This document shows, in pieces, positions 53,701-61,154 of a stretch of DNA of 64,000 nucleotides. The DNA comes from Branchiostoma lanceolatum (taxonomy: Eukaryota; Chordata; Leptocardii; Amphioxiformes; Branchiostomatidae): NCBI RefSeq assembly GCF_035083965.1, contig NC_089726.1, positions 5,001 to 69,000 of the forward strand, given 5' to 3'. The notes under the pieces were generated by a model. That model was not told the origin of the DNA and did no database searches. It saw nothing but the letters and a program-made list of their open reading frames with translations. Within the stretch, counting starts at the first letter, position 1, and each line of letters starts with the position of its first letter. Made by a program: the position numbers and the translations under genes.

Positions 53701-56700
53701 TCCCCAGCTGACCCAGTAGAGTTACATGTGTATGTGAGTAATGTTCTGTATGATACTCTGTGTGTCCCCAGCTGACCCAGTAGAGTTACATGTGTATGTG
53801 AGTAATGTTCTGTAATACTCTGTGTCCCCAGCTGACCCAGTAGAGTTGGAGTGTGATGCGGTACTCTGGGATGCAGACAAGAGAAAAATGCTCCAAACTC
53901 CACCAGGGCAGAACAACAGGTAACGTAACATGACCAATTATCGTCCAATTCATTCGAAACGTATTTATCTTAAAACTGTGCTGACAGAGCCAAATGTTAA
54001 ACCCATGGGCAGAAATATTCAGCACTTCTAACAAGAAAATGCATGGTCTGCAAGTTTTTCTCTGCCTGTTTAACGCCATGCGAGCATGTATTAATACTGG
54101 GGTATATGATGTAGAATTGTGCTAGGCTTACCCATTATCGTCCGCTTCAGTCTTTTCCCTTCTAGCGCTATGCTTGAAGAACATAGACCGGAAAAAATGC
54201 ACAGTAACTGTCCAAAGTAATCTACAGACAAATGATAGTAAAGTCACTGTTTGTCCCGCCGCATGCTTGATGTGATGGAAGAGAACAATGTTGTGTAGTG
54301 AATTTCACCGACATCAGCGGCACGTGGTGTTCACGTGATAAACGCATGGCCATGATGTTATGCCATGCCAAAATGTACCATCAGAGCGGGGGTCGTTAGG
54401 TTTTATCGAACCTTCCTAAAACTGGTAAGAGTTTCAAACCTCGAATCACCATGGATAGTCTGAATATCAAAGAAAGGTTTAACGTCAGCTACTTTTAAAA
54501 GATACTAGCTATCATGTAAGTTTGAAAAACATGATGAAGTACGCGGTGTCAAATTACATATGAAATACGTCATGCATGACGCTTCCGTGCAACTTGTTGT
54601 TACTGGTTCAGGAGTTTATTCTGTTATGTCGCTGGACGTAAACCTTTTTCATTGTTTTCTATAAAAGAAAGAGATGGCTAAGGATCTTATGACATCCTTT
54701 TTTGCTCATTAGAACAGGCTTTGGCATAATACACCTCGACATGTGGACATGACCCACACTGCACGATAACAGGTCCTGCACGATAATTGGTCCTGCACGA
54801 TAACAGGTCCTGCACGATAATTGGTCCTGCACGATAACTGGTCCTGCACGATAACTGGTCCTGCACGATAACTGGTCCTGCACGATAACTGGTCCTGCAC
54901 GATAACAGGTCCTGCACGATAACTGGTCTTGCACGATAATTGGTCCTGCACGATAACTGGTCCTGCACGATAACTGGTCCTGCACGATAATTGGTCCTGC
55001 ACGATAACTGGTCCTGCACGATAACTGGTCCTGCACGATAACAGGTCCTGCACGATAATTGGTCCTGCACGATAACTGGTCCTGCACGATAACTGGTCCT
55101 GCACGATAATTGGTCCTGCACGATAACAGGTCCTGCACGATAATTGGTCCTGCACGATAACTGGTCCTGCACGATAACTGGTCCTGCACGATAACTGGTC
55201 CTGCACAATAACTGGTCCTGCACAATAACTGGTCTTGCACGATAACTGGTCTTGCACGATAACAGGTCCTGCACGATAATTGGTCTTGCACGATAATTAG
55301 TCCCGCACGTTAACTGGTCCTGCACGATAATTGGTCATGCTACTTTAACAACATCAGCTTCTCTTCAGGTTGGGATTAACTGTTGCACTTGATAGAAACA
55401 AACGACAGGTCCTTCTCTTGGCTTATTTATTTTCCAATGTATTGTTGATAAAGGGGGGCTGAGGTACGTACGGGGGGCTGAGGTACGTACAGGGGGGCTG
55501 AGGTATGTACAGGGGGCTGAGGTATGTACAGGGGGCTGAGGTATGTACAGGGGGCTGAGGTATGTACAGGGGGGCTGAGGTACGTACAGGGGGGCTGAGG
55601 TATGTACAGGGGGCTGAGGTATGTACAGGGGTCAAGTATTGGGGAGTCTATGTTAAGCAGTTCTAACATGTTTAACTGTCAATTCCTCACAATAACTGGT
55701 CCTGCACAATAACTGGTCTTGCACGATAACTGGTCTTGCACGATAACAGGTCCTGCACGATAATTGGTCTTGCACGATAATTAGTCCCGCACGTTAACTG
55801 GTCCTGCACGATAATTGGTCATGCTACTTTAACAACATCAGCTTCTCTTCAGGTTGGGATTAACTGTTGCACTTGATAGAAACAAACGACAGGTCCTTCT
55901 CTTGGCTTATTTATTTTCCAATGTATTGTTGATAAAATTGTAACATTGTGCACCTTTTGCATCGTTTAACTATTGTTTACAGCAATGTTGTGCATCACTG
56001 TTGTTATGTGGCACTTTGGGTGCCTTTGTTGTGTTGATGTTTGTCCCTGTTTCCTGCCCATCTCCAGGAGTGGTGAGGAAGATACAGATGTTGCGGGAGA
56101 TGATGGATCTGTTGCCGGGGACAACAGACGTGTTCCCATCTTACTGGTGCATCAGCAGGGGCGCACGGCTCAGTGGGGGGTCACACCTGCCTCCGCCCTA
56201 GGGATGGGCTGGGACGTCATCCTGCCCGCAGGCTGGGCCATGGTCTTCTGGCTGGGTCTCCAGTACAGGGGGGCCCGCGCAGGGGGGCTGAGGTACGTAC
56301 AGGGGGCCTGCACAGGGGGGCTGAGGTACGTACAGGGGGGCCCGTGCAGGGGGGCTGAGGTACATACAGGGGGGGCCGCTCAGGGGGGCTGAGGTACATA
56401 CAGGGGGGGCCGCTCAGGCGGGCTGAGGTACGTACAGGGGGGCTGAGGTATGTACGGGGGGGGGGGGGGGGGGGGGGGCTGAGGTAGTTACGGGGGGGGG
56501 GGGGCTAATGTACATACGGGGGCTGAGGTACGTACAGGGGGCTGAGGTACGTACAGGGTGGCTGAGGTACGTACGGGGGGGCCGAGGTATGTAGGGGGGG
56601 GGGGCTGAGGTATGTAGGGGGGGGCTAAGGTACGTACGGGGGGCTGAGGTACGTACGGGGGGCTGAGGTATGTACAGGGGGGCTGAGGTACGTACAGGGG

Positions 56701-58409
56701 GGCTGAGGTATGTACAGGGGGGCTGAGGTACGTACAGGGGGGCTGAGGTATGTACAGGGGGGCTGAGGTACGTACGGGGGGCTGAGGTACGTACGGGGGG
56801 CTGAGGTATGTACAGGGGGCTGAGGTATGTACAGGGGGCTGAGGTACGTACAGGGGGCTGAGGTATGTACAGGGGGGCTGAGGTACGTACAGGGGGCTGA
56901 GGTATGTACAGGGGGCTGAGGTACGTACAGGGGGCTGAGGTATGTACAGGGGGGCTGAGGTATGTACAGGGGGCTGAGGTATGTACAGGGGTCAAGTATT
57001 GGGGAGTCTATGTTAAGCAGTTCTAACATGTTTAACTGTCAATTCCTCACTCAATCTGTTAAAAATGACGGTTGTTACTCCAGCTGGTGAAAGTGAAAGT
57101 TGGTGAAAGTGAAAGTTGTTCCTCCTTTCCCAGAGAAATGCGGCGGCTGCAGCTGGAAACCGGCCAGCTGGTTTTCCCTGACGACTTCCCGGATACGGAA
57201 GCGTACCGAACACTGCACCAGGAACAGGCAGCGCGGCGGAGAGAGCAGCATGACAGGTTAGTACCCCCCCCACTATCCCCCCCACTATCCCCCCCACTAT
57301 CCCCCCCCTCTATCCTCCCCCCCTCACTGAACACTGCACCAGGAACAGGCAGCGCGGCGGAGAGAGCAGCATGACAGGTTAGTACCCCCCCCACTATCCC
57401 CCCCCCTCTATCCTCCCCCCCCCCCCTCCTCACCGAACACTGCACCAGGAACAGGCAGCGCGGCGGAGAGAGCAGCATGACAGGTTAGTACCCCCCCCAC
57501 TATCCCCCCCTCTATCCTCCCCTCCCCCCCTCTCTGCTAAACCTGTCCTGTCCACATGTCCTGCTCCAATTTCTAATGACGTCAGATGCAATGCTGGTGA
57601 AGATCAATATGGATTCCACTACGACATGTAGGTAACTATAAAAGCCTGTGGTTAACACAATGCTGTTGTCCTGATGTCGCTCCATTTTTCACTACATGTA
57701 GGTAACTATAAAAGCCTGTGGTTAACACAATGCTGTTGTCCGGATGTCGCTCCATTGCAGGTACCCACCAGGGAAAAGGCCCAACTTCGCCAAACTGGGG
57801 ACTGCTGCACCCTTTCACTGCCCCTGGGACCGGCTGGTGGAAGGGTGGGCACAGCTTGCAGGCACTCCATCCACAGGACAGCCTCGCGGAACACAGCTCG
57901 CAGGCACTCCATCCCCAGGACAGCCCCGGGGTCTCTGCGTTGCCAGGGACAGGAGGATACGGCAGCAGCTGTCTCAGCTGTGTCGTCATGCCGACCAGCA
58001 GCTAGGTCGTCATGCCGACCGTCCAGAGCTGGTCCCTGTTCTCTCCCACCTGGTGGCCGTCCGCCTAAGAATGGTCTCGCGGGGGACGCCTGTTGCCATG
58101 GCGATGATCTGTGCCCCCTCGGAGGAAGATGTTGCTGGGGGCGTGGCGAGCAGCCCTGTGGAGCCTGCGCACCCGGAGGGGATGATAAGCGACGACTGCG
58201 ACGTTGTCAGACATTGTTCCCGGCTAACGCTGGGGTACGTTACAGCAGGGGCGAACAGCCTGGCCGCAGGTCAGGGGTCGGGGGTGGGGCTGTGTGTGGT
58301 GCAGGGTCTGCTGTCTGCTCTGCAGGTGCAGCAGCAGGGGCAGGCTGTGGTGCTGGTGCGCAACCCCAACTCTGCACAGTACCGCTTTGCACATGTCACT
58401 GTTCTGTAA
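35748..58409 (+). CDS. POP1: Ribonuclease P/MRP protein subunit POP1, 14 coding exons
   Basis: Exons: 35748-35801, 37611-37749, 37897-38081, 38592-38761, 41860-41944, 42616-42703, 46198-46314, 49631-49725, 50486-50606, 50836-50934, 53832-53919, 56068-56292, 57134-57256, 57761-58409. Every junction is GT-AG with matching phase, giving 745 codons plus stop. This is shorter than human POP1 (about 1,024), mainly because the internal and C-terminal linkers are short. Conserved segments in order: LPRHMRRRAVSHN (99-111), HVWHAKRFHMVN (171-182), WGYRLPDHP, DISYYGCIEL, GPVTYVFR, SRQLWLWTHP, LVRFRLTGQL, LSLTVVDPRLNMP, GWDVILPAGW (461-470), YRGARAGGL, KRPNFAKLGTAAPFHCPW, and the C-terminal NSAQYRFAHVTVL. 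POP1 is the large scaffold protein of nuclear RNase P and RNase MRP, acting in tRNA 5'-end and rRNA processing. Repeated splice sites lie at most exon edges; I used the copy that preserves the conserved protein. Confidence 0.93.
35802..36628. repeat. ~40-bp array repeating the POP1 exon 1 end and donor (~20 copies)
   Basis: Units read TCAGGACAG then GTCAGTGTTGTTGTTAGCTG followed by a run of C of variable length. The first exon ends GGACAG|GTCAGT, so each unit repeats 6 exon bases plus the donor. The C tract changes from CCTCC-type toward pure C runs along the array. Confidence 0.95.
36629..37610. other. POP1 intron 1 unique region
   Basis: Unique sequence with no convincing coding potential. 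The composition shifts near 36880 and 37400 suggest old transposon pieces, but I recognised no termini. Confidence 0.35.
37795..37825. repeat. Degenerate copy of the POP1 exon 3 acceptor
   Basis: TTTGCACAGGTTTGACTGTGAT resembles the true exon 3 start TTTGCACAG|GACTGACTGTGAT about 92 bp downstream. It looks like a single decayed duplicate of an acceptor. Confidence 0.6.
38082..38420. repeat. Decayed copies of the POP1 exon 3 end and donor (2-3 copies)
   Basis: Sequences resembling the exon 3 end (CGGCTGCC...CAGGCTAC, GTCATCAGAAAG) with the donor GTGTGTAGTC recur near 38160-38210 and 38285-38325. A partial third copy near 38365 lacks the donor. They are separated by CCTAACCTTTAACC-type telomere-like DNA. 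Identity is much lower than in the other arrays, so this is an old array. Confidence 0.8.
38762..41765. repeat. 56-bp array repeating the POP1 exon 4 end and donor (~53 copies)
   Basis: Each unit repeats about 45 bases of exon 4 (encoding THVWHAKRFHMVN) plus the donor GTGCGTTACCTG. The period is 56 bp (exon copies start at 38727, 38783 and so on), so the frame shifts each copy and all three plus-strand frames stay open for about 3 kb. Copies are nearly identical; variants are mainly GTAC/GCAC/ATGC after the donor. Near 40849, 40936 and 41704 the pattern is broken by TGTCCCCAGGTG...TGCAGTACTCAGGTGCATTACC inserts. Confidence 0.97.
41945..41985. repeat. One extra copy of the POP1 exon 5 end and donor
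   Basis: CTGTCTTATACAG|GTGTGTTTA is followed 24 bp later by CTGTCTTATACAGGTGTGTATA, a minimal two-copy version of the same pattern. Confidence 0.85.
42239..42268. other. Short perfect hairpin in POP1 intron 5
   Basis: AGCTCCTAT and ATAGGAGCT form a 9-bp perfect stem around a loop of about 9 bases, just upstream of the Penelope-like fragment. Confidence 0.6.
42284..42440 (+). pseudogene. Penelope-like reverse transcriptase fragment in POP1 intron 5
   Basis: From 42284 the frame reads FLDTKTIIEKDGRL, then VYRRPTHTDQYLAFDSHHP, then LEHKLAVIK. This matches the segment that follows the YVDD motif in the subtelomeric Penelope-like copy (FLDTLTTIQDDGSL ... KPTHTDQYLNFRSNHP). The fragment is about 50 codons long and truncated on both sides. 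It lies in the sense orientation within the intron. Confidence 0.85.
42704..46085. repeat. 33-bp array repeating the POP1 exon 6 end and donor (~102 copies)
   Basis: Each unit is GTAACTCCTTAGTTATC followed by ACTCCCCAAGACACAG, the last 16 exon bases. The unit is 11 codons and keeps the exon's frame: read-through adds GNSLVITPQDT per copy until a TAA near 43058. Variant copies (GACAAAGG, GACGAAGG, CATGACAC, TTCTTAG) appear in blocks that recur about 1 kb apart, indicating large internal duplications as well as single-unit changes. Confidence 0.97.
46315..49545. repeat. 34/41-bp array repeating the POP1 exon 7 end and donor (~65 copies)
   Basis: Units read GTGAGTACTGCTGG then TTACTTACATGTTCAGG then either ACTG or GCTCTGACTG, so two length classes (34 and 41 bp) are interleaved. 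The exon end is TTACTTACGTGTTCAGGACTG followed by GTGAGT, so about 21 exon bases and a consensus donor are repeated. A transposon interrupts the array at 46746-47568. Confidence 0.97.
46746..47568. mobile_element. hAT-like non-autonomous transposon with 8-bp target duplication
   Basis: The 823-bp insertion begins TAGTGGTGCGGATCG and ends with its exact inverse (CGATCCGCACCACTA), with imperfect similarity further in (TCCGGACC-rich). It is flanked by GTTACTTA on both sides (46738-46745 and 47569-47576), an 8-bp duplication of array sequence. An 8-bp duplication with short termini of this form is characteristic of hAT elements. No transposase is encoded. The interior contains a full TGACGTCA and an inverted CCAAT box. 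Confidence 0.92.
49726..50310. repeat. ~100-bp array repeating the POP1 exon 8 end and donor (5-6 copies)
   Basis: Copies of CACCCAGGACGTTCTACAGG...CAGCAG with the donor GTGGGTAAGG recur about every 100 bp, separated by G-rich sequence. Extra copies read CTCCAGCAG where the exon has CTACAGCAG. The last copies are more diverged. Confidence 0.94.
50380..50485. repeat. Copies of the POP1 exon 9 acceptor (3 extra copies)
   Basis: TGTTCTATACAGGTGTCTCACAC-type segments precede the true TGTTCTATGCAG|ATGTCTCACACC. The extra copies have GTG directly after CAG where the exon has ATG. Confidence 0.92.
50935..51560. repeat. 46-bp array repeating the POP1 exon 10 end and donor (~13 copies)
   Basis: Units read GTAAGGTCACTCCGGAG then AACTAAAGTCACTCCACTC then ACAACAGCAG. 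The last 29 bases repeat the exon end and each copy carries the strong donor GTAAGG. Confidence 0.97.
51561..53831. repeat. ~64-bp array repeating the POP1 exon 11 acceptor and exon start (~35 copies)
   Basis: Each unit has CTCTGTGTGTCCCCAG, then CTGACCCAGTAGAGTT (the first 16 bases of exon 11), then ACATGTGTATGTGAGTAATG. Units therefore contain both a good acceptor and, about 26 bases on, a consensus donor GTGAGT. Length classes differ by a GT dinucleotide (TGTGTCCCC or TGTGTGTCCCC). Confidence 0.97.
53920..54760. other. POP1 intron 11 unique region
   Basis: Non-repetitive intron DNA without recognisable genes or transposon ends. Confidence 0.4.
54762..55335. repeat. 17-bp CTGCACGATAACTGGTC array (~33 copies)
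   Basis: Copies of TCCTGCACGATAACTGG, with AACAGG and AATTGG variants, fill 570 bp of POP1 intron 11. No exon bases are included. The end of this array is duplicated downstream at 55691-55830. Confidence 0.96.
55207..55936. repeat. Rearranged duplication of exon 12-flanking DNA
   Basis: 55207-55452 and 55691-55936 are matching 246-bp segments (end of the 17-bp array plus a unique stretch to TTGTTGATAAA). Between them, 55453-55690 copies the exon 12 donor array and the adjoining unique DNA that ends CAATTCCTCAC at 57050. The order is A-B-C-D followed by A-B-exon 12-C-D: a tandem duplication whose upstream copy lacks exon 12. The junction shares CAC microhomology. Confidence 0.88.
56293..56992. 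repeat. ~20-bp array repeating the POP1 exon 12 end and donor (~35 copies)
   Basis: Units of GGGGGGCTGAG then GTACGTACA or GTATGTACA repeat the last 11 exon bases and the donor. G runs vary from 5 to more than 20. Early units (56293-56420) also include GGCCCGTGCAGG, matching further exon sequence (encoding GARAGGLR). Confidence 0.95.
57257..57500. repeat. Copies of the POP1 exon 13 end and donor (2 extra copies)
   Basis: About 47 bases of exon 13 (from ACACTGCACCAGGAACAGG to CATGACAG) plus the donor GTTAGTACC are repeated twice, separated by CCCCCCACTATCC tracts. Confidence 0.95.
57625..57760. repeat. Duplicated intron segment before the POP1 exon 14 acceptor
   Basis: Two copies of GTAGGTAACTATAAAAGCC ... 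GATGTCGCTCCATT. The upstream copy ends TTTTTCACTA and lacks the CAG; the downstream copy ends TTGCAG at the true acceptor. Confidence 0.9.
57846..57935. repeat. Coding tandem duplication in POP1 exon 14
   Basis: Two in-frame copies of a 14-residue unit (QLAGTPSTGQPRGT / QLAGTPSPGQPRGL) in the linker after the CPW motif. Confidence 0.9.
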
Positions 58410-58797
58410 CACAACTCTGCACAGTACCGCTTTGCATATGTAACGGTTCTGTAACACAACTCTGCACAGTACCGCTTCGCACATGTCACTGTTCTGTAAC
58501 ACAACTCTGCACAGTACCGCTTTGCATATGTAACGGTTCTGTAACACAACTCTGCACAGTACCGCTTTGCACATGTCACTGTTCTGTAATATACTGTTCT
58601 ATAATACACACATAACGGTTCTGTAATACACACATAACGGTTCTCTGATACACACAAAACTGTTCTGTAATACACACATAACTGTTCTGTAATACACACA
58701 TAACGGTTCTGTAATACACACAACTGTTCTGTAACACACACAAAACTGTTCTGTAATACATACATAGCTGTTCTGTAATACACACATAGCTGTTCTG
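58368..58797. repeat. Repeats of the POP1 3' coding end including the stop codon
   Basis: A 45-bp unit starting AACTCTGCACAGTACCGC and ending CTGTTCTGTAACAC (the last 14 codons and TAA of POP1) occurs five times from the authentic end to about 58590. Alternate copies read CATATGTAACGG. The array then shortens into ACACATAACGGTTCTGTAAT-type repeats of about 20 bp. These lie in the 3' untranslated region. Confidence 0.95.
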
Positions 58798-60597
58798 TAA
58801 AGCCCCTATTACACATAGCCGAACATGGCCTCCCGACTTTCCCCCGACCATGGTTAGGAGTGATTCGGGAGCTAGGTCGGCTGAGTCGGCTGGTGTTTGT
58901 CTGAGTCGGCTTGTGTTCCGAATGTTTTAGAAATTTTAAAACGTTCGGCTCTGGACGGAGGGTCTGGAATGAGTTGGCTGGTGTTCGGCGCGGTCGGCTT
59001 ATTAGTGTTCGGGAGTAAGTCAGAAGTAAAATCGGAACCTTAATCACGCCAGAACCGCTGCTGACCTACTCCCAACTAGTTTCAAACCTACACATGACTA
59101 ACCCCAAGGCCTAGACAAATCTCTGTTTACTCATTTCCAACGAAGTGACTACTATCAGAACGTGGGCGAATCCCACACGACCAAATACAAAGAATCGGTT
59201 CTGGATTAGTCAGGAGAGATTCGGCAGTCTGCGGCTAGAGGTCGGGATGGTTGGGAGTAGGTTAGACGGCATTCGGGGCCCAGTTGGGAGTAATTCATTT
59301 ACTGGTTAGGAGATGGTTGGGACATGTTCGGCGCCAAACATAGGCGTGGCCTAAAACTGGTCAGACTGCTCCCGAACTTCCGCCGACCTGGTTCGGCTAG
59401 TAGTCGGGAGCCATGTTCGGCTATGTGTAACCGGGGTTTTAGTTGGCTAGTAGTCGGGAGCCATGTTCGGCTATGTGTAACCGGGGCTTTAGTCGGCTAG
59501 TAGTCGGGAGCCATGTTCGGCTATGTGTAACCGGGGCTTTAGTTGGCTCGTAGTCGGGAGCCATGTTCGGCTATGTGTAACCGGGGCTTTAGTTGGCTCG
59601 TAGTCGGGAGCCATGTTCGGCTATGTGTAACCGGGGCTTTAGATGGCTCGTAGTCGGGAGCCATGTTCGGCTATGTGTAACCGGGGTTTTAGTTGGCTAG
59701 TAGTCGGGAGCCATGTTCGGCTATGTGTAACCGGGGCTTTAGTTGGCTCGTAGTCGGGAGCCATGTTCGGCTATGTGTAACCGGGGCTTTAGTTGGCTCG
59801 TAGTCGGGAGCCATGTTCGGCTATGTGTAACCGGGGCTTTAGATGGCTCGTAGTCGGGAGCCATGTTCGGCTATGTGTAACCGGCGCTTTAGTTGGCTAG
59901 TAGTCGGGAGCCATGTTCGGCTATGTGTAACCGGGGCTTTAGTTGGCTAGTAGTCGGGAGCCATGTTCGGCTATGTGTAACCGGGGTTTTAGATGGCTAG
60001 TAGTCGGGAGCCATGTTCGGCTATATGTAACCGGGGCTTTAGATGGCTAGTAGTCGGGAGCCATGTTCGGCTATGTGTAACCGGGGCTTTAGTTGGCTAG
60101 TAGTCGGGAGCCATGTTCGGCTATGTGTAACCGGGGCTTTAGTTGGCTAGTAGTCGGGAGCCATGTTCGGCTATGTGTAACCGGGGTTTTAGATGGCTAG
60201 TAGTTGGGAGCCATGTTCGGCTATGTGTAACCGGGGCTTTAGTTGGCTCGTAGTCGGGAGCCATGTTAGGCTATGTGTAACCGGGGCTTTAGTTGGCTAG
60301 TAGTCGGGAGCCATGTTCGGCTATGTGTAATCGGGGCTTTAGTTGGCTCGTAGTCGGGAGCCATGTTCGGCTATGTGTAACCGGGGCTTTAGTTGGCTAG
60401 TAGTCAGGAGCCATGTTCGGCTATGTGTAACGGGGGCTTTAGTCGGCTAGTAGTCGGGAGCCATGTTCGGCTATGTGTAACCGGGGCTTTAGTTGGCTAG
60501 TAGTCGGGAGCCATGTTCGGCTATGTGTAACCGGGGCTTTAGTTGGCTCGTAGTCGGGAGCCATGTTCGGCTATGTGTAATCGGGCTTAACAGTACT
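58798..60597. mobile_element. MITE whose right terminal repeat is expanded into a 60-bp satellite
   Basis: TAAAGCCCCTATTACACATA at 58798 begins a roughly 40-bp inverted terminal repeat. Its partner is GTCGGGAGCCATGTTCGGC...GTGTAACCGGGGTTTT near 59402-59440. The 570-bp interior has many TCGGCTGG/TCGGGAG motifs. From 59440 to 60597 the right terminus is repeated in tandem about 19 times with a 60-bp period, mostly differing at GGCTAG/GGCTCG and AGTTGG/AGATGG. Confidence 0.85.
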
Positions 60598-61150
60598 GCT
60601 CTGCACATACACTCAACCTTTTTGCGACACTGCCTTTTCGCGACACTGTACCGACAAATCAATTCTTATCAAGTCAAAATGCTTGTAGTTGACCCCCTCT
60701 TGTTTTAATTTTACGCTAACTTTGATTGAGTAACCCAACATCTTTATGTAAGTCCAGGGGTTTCACAAACATAGTCATTGAAACACTACTTAGCGTTACT
60801 TATTGTCTGGAAGCACTTGTTTTGCTCAACTGAATAAAGGAGAACATGAATTGATCCATTACACTTGCTGGTGTTGGATGTGTCGATCGATCTTGAACTG
60901 AAGGAGAACGTTTATTTTAGTACATATCTGCAGCTGATTGCCTCCTTCAGGATGCAGATGACCAGCATCTGGTTAGATGGTCGCGATAATCTCAATGTTT
61001 ACATCCAACTGCTGTCAGATAGTTTCACATGTCAGCAGTGCTGAGACTGTTGGACATGTCGACTGCACATATCATGCCGCATGTCCCGTACATACTGTAC
61101 GCCCCACTGGGTCTGTCTAGTATCAGTAATAACCACCCCGGATGGCTTGT
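60598..61150. other. Unique spacer with a possible poly(A) signal
   Basis: Non-repetitive DNA. AATAAA at 60833-60838 on the plus strand is the best visible candidate for the POP1 poly(A) signal, which would give a 3' untranslated region of about 2.4 kb including the satellite. No other gene was recognised. Confidence 0.4.
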
Positions 61151-61154
61151 TTTG

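Noticed and set aside
54762..55335. CRISPR-like regular short repeats
   Set aside because: Direct tandem units without spacers, in an animal intron; the same applies to the other arrays.
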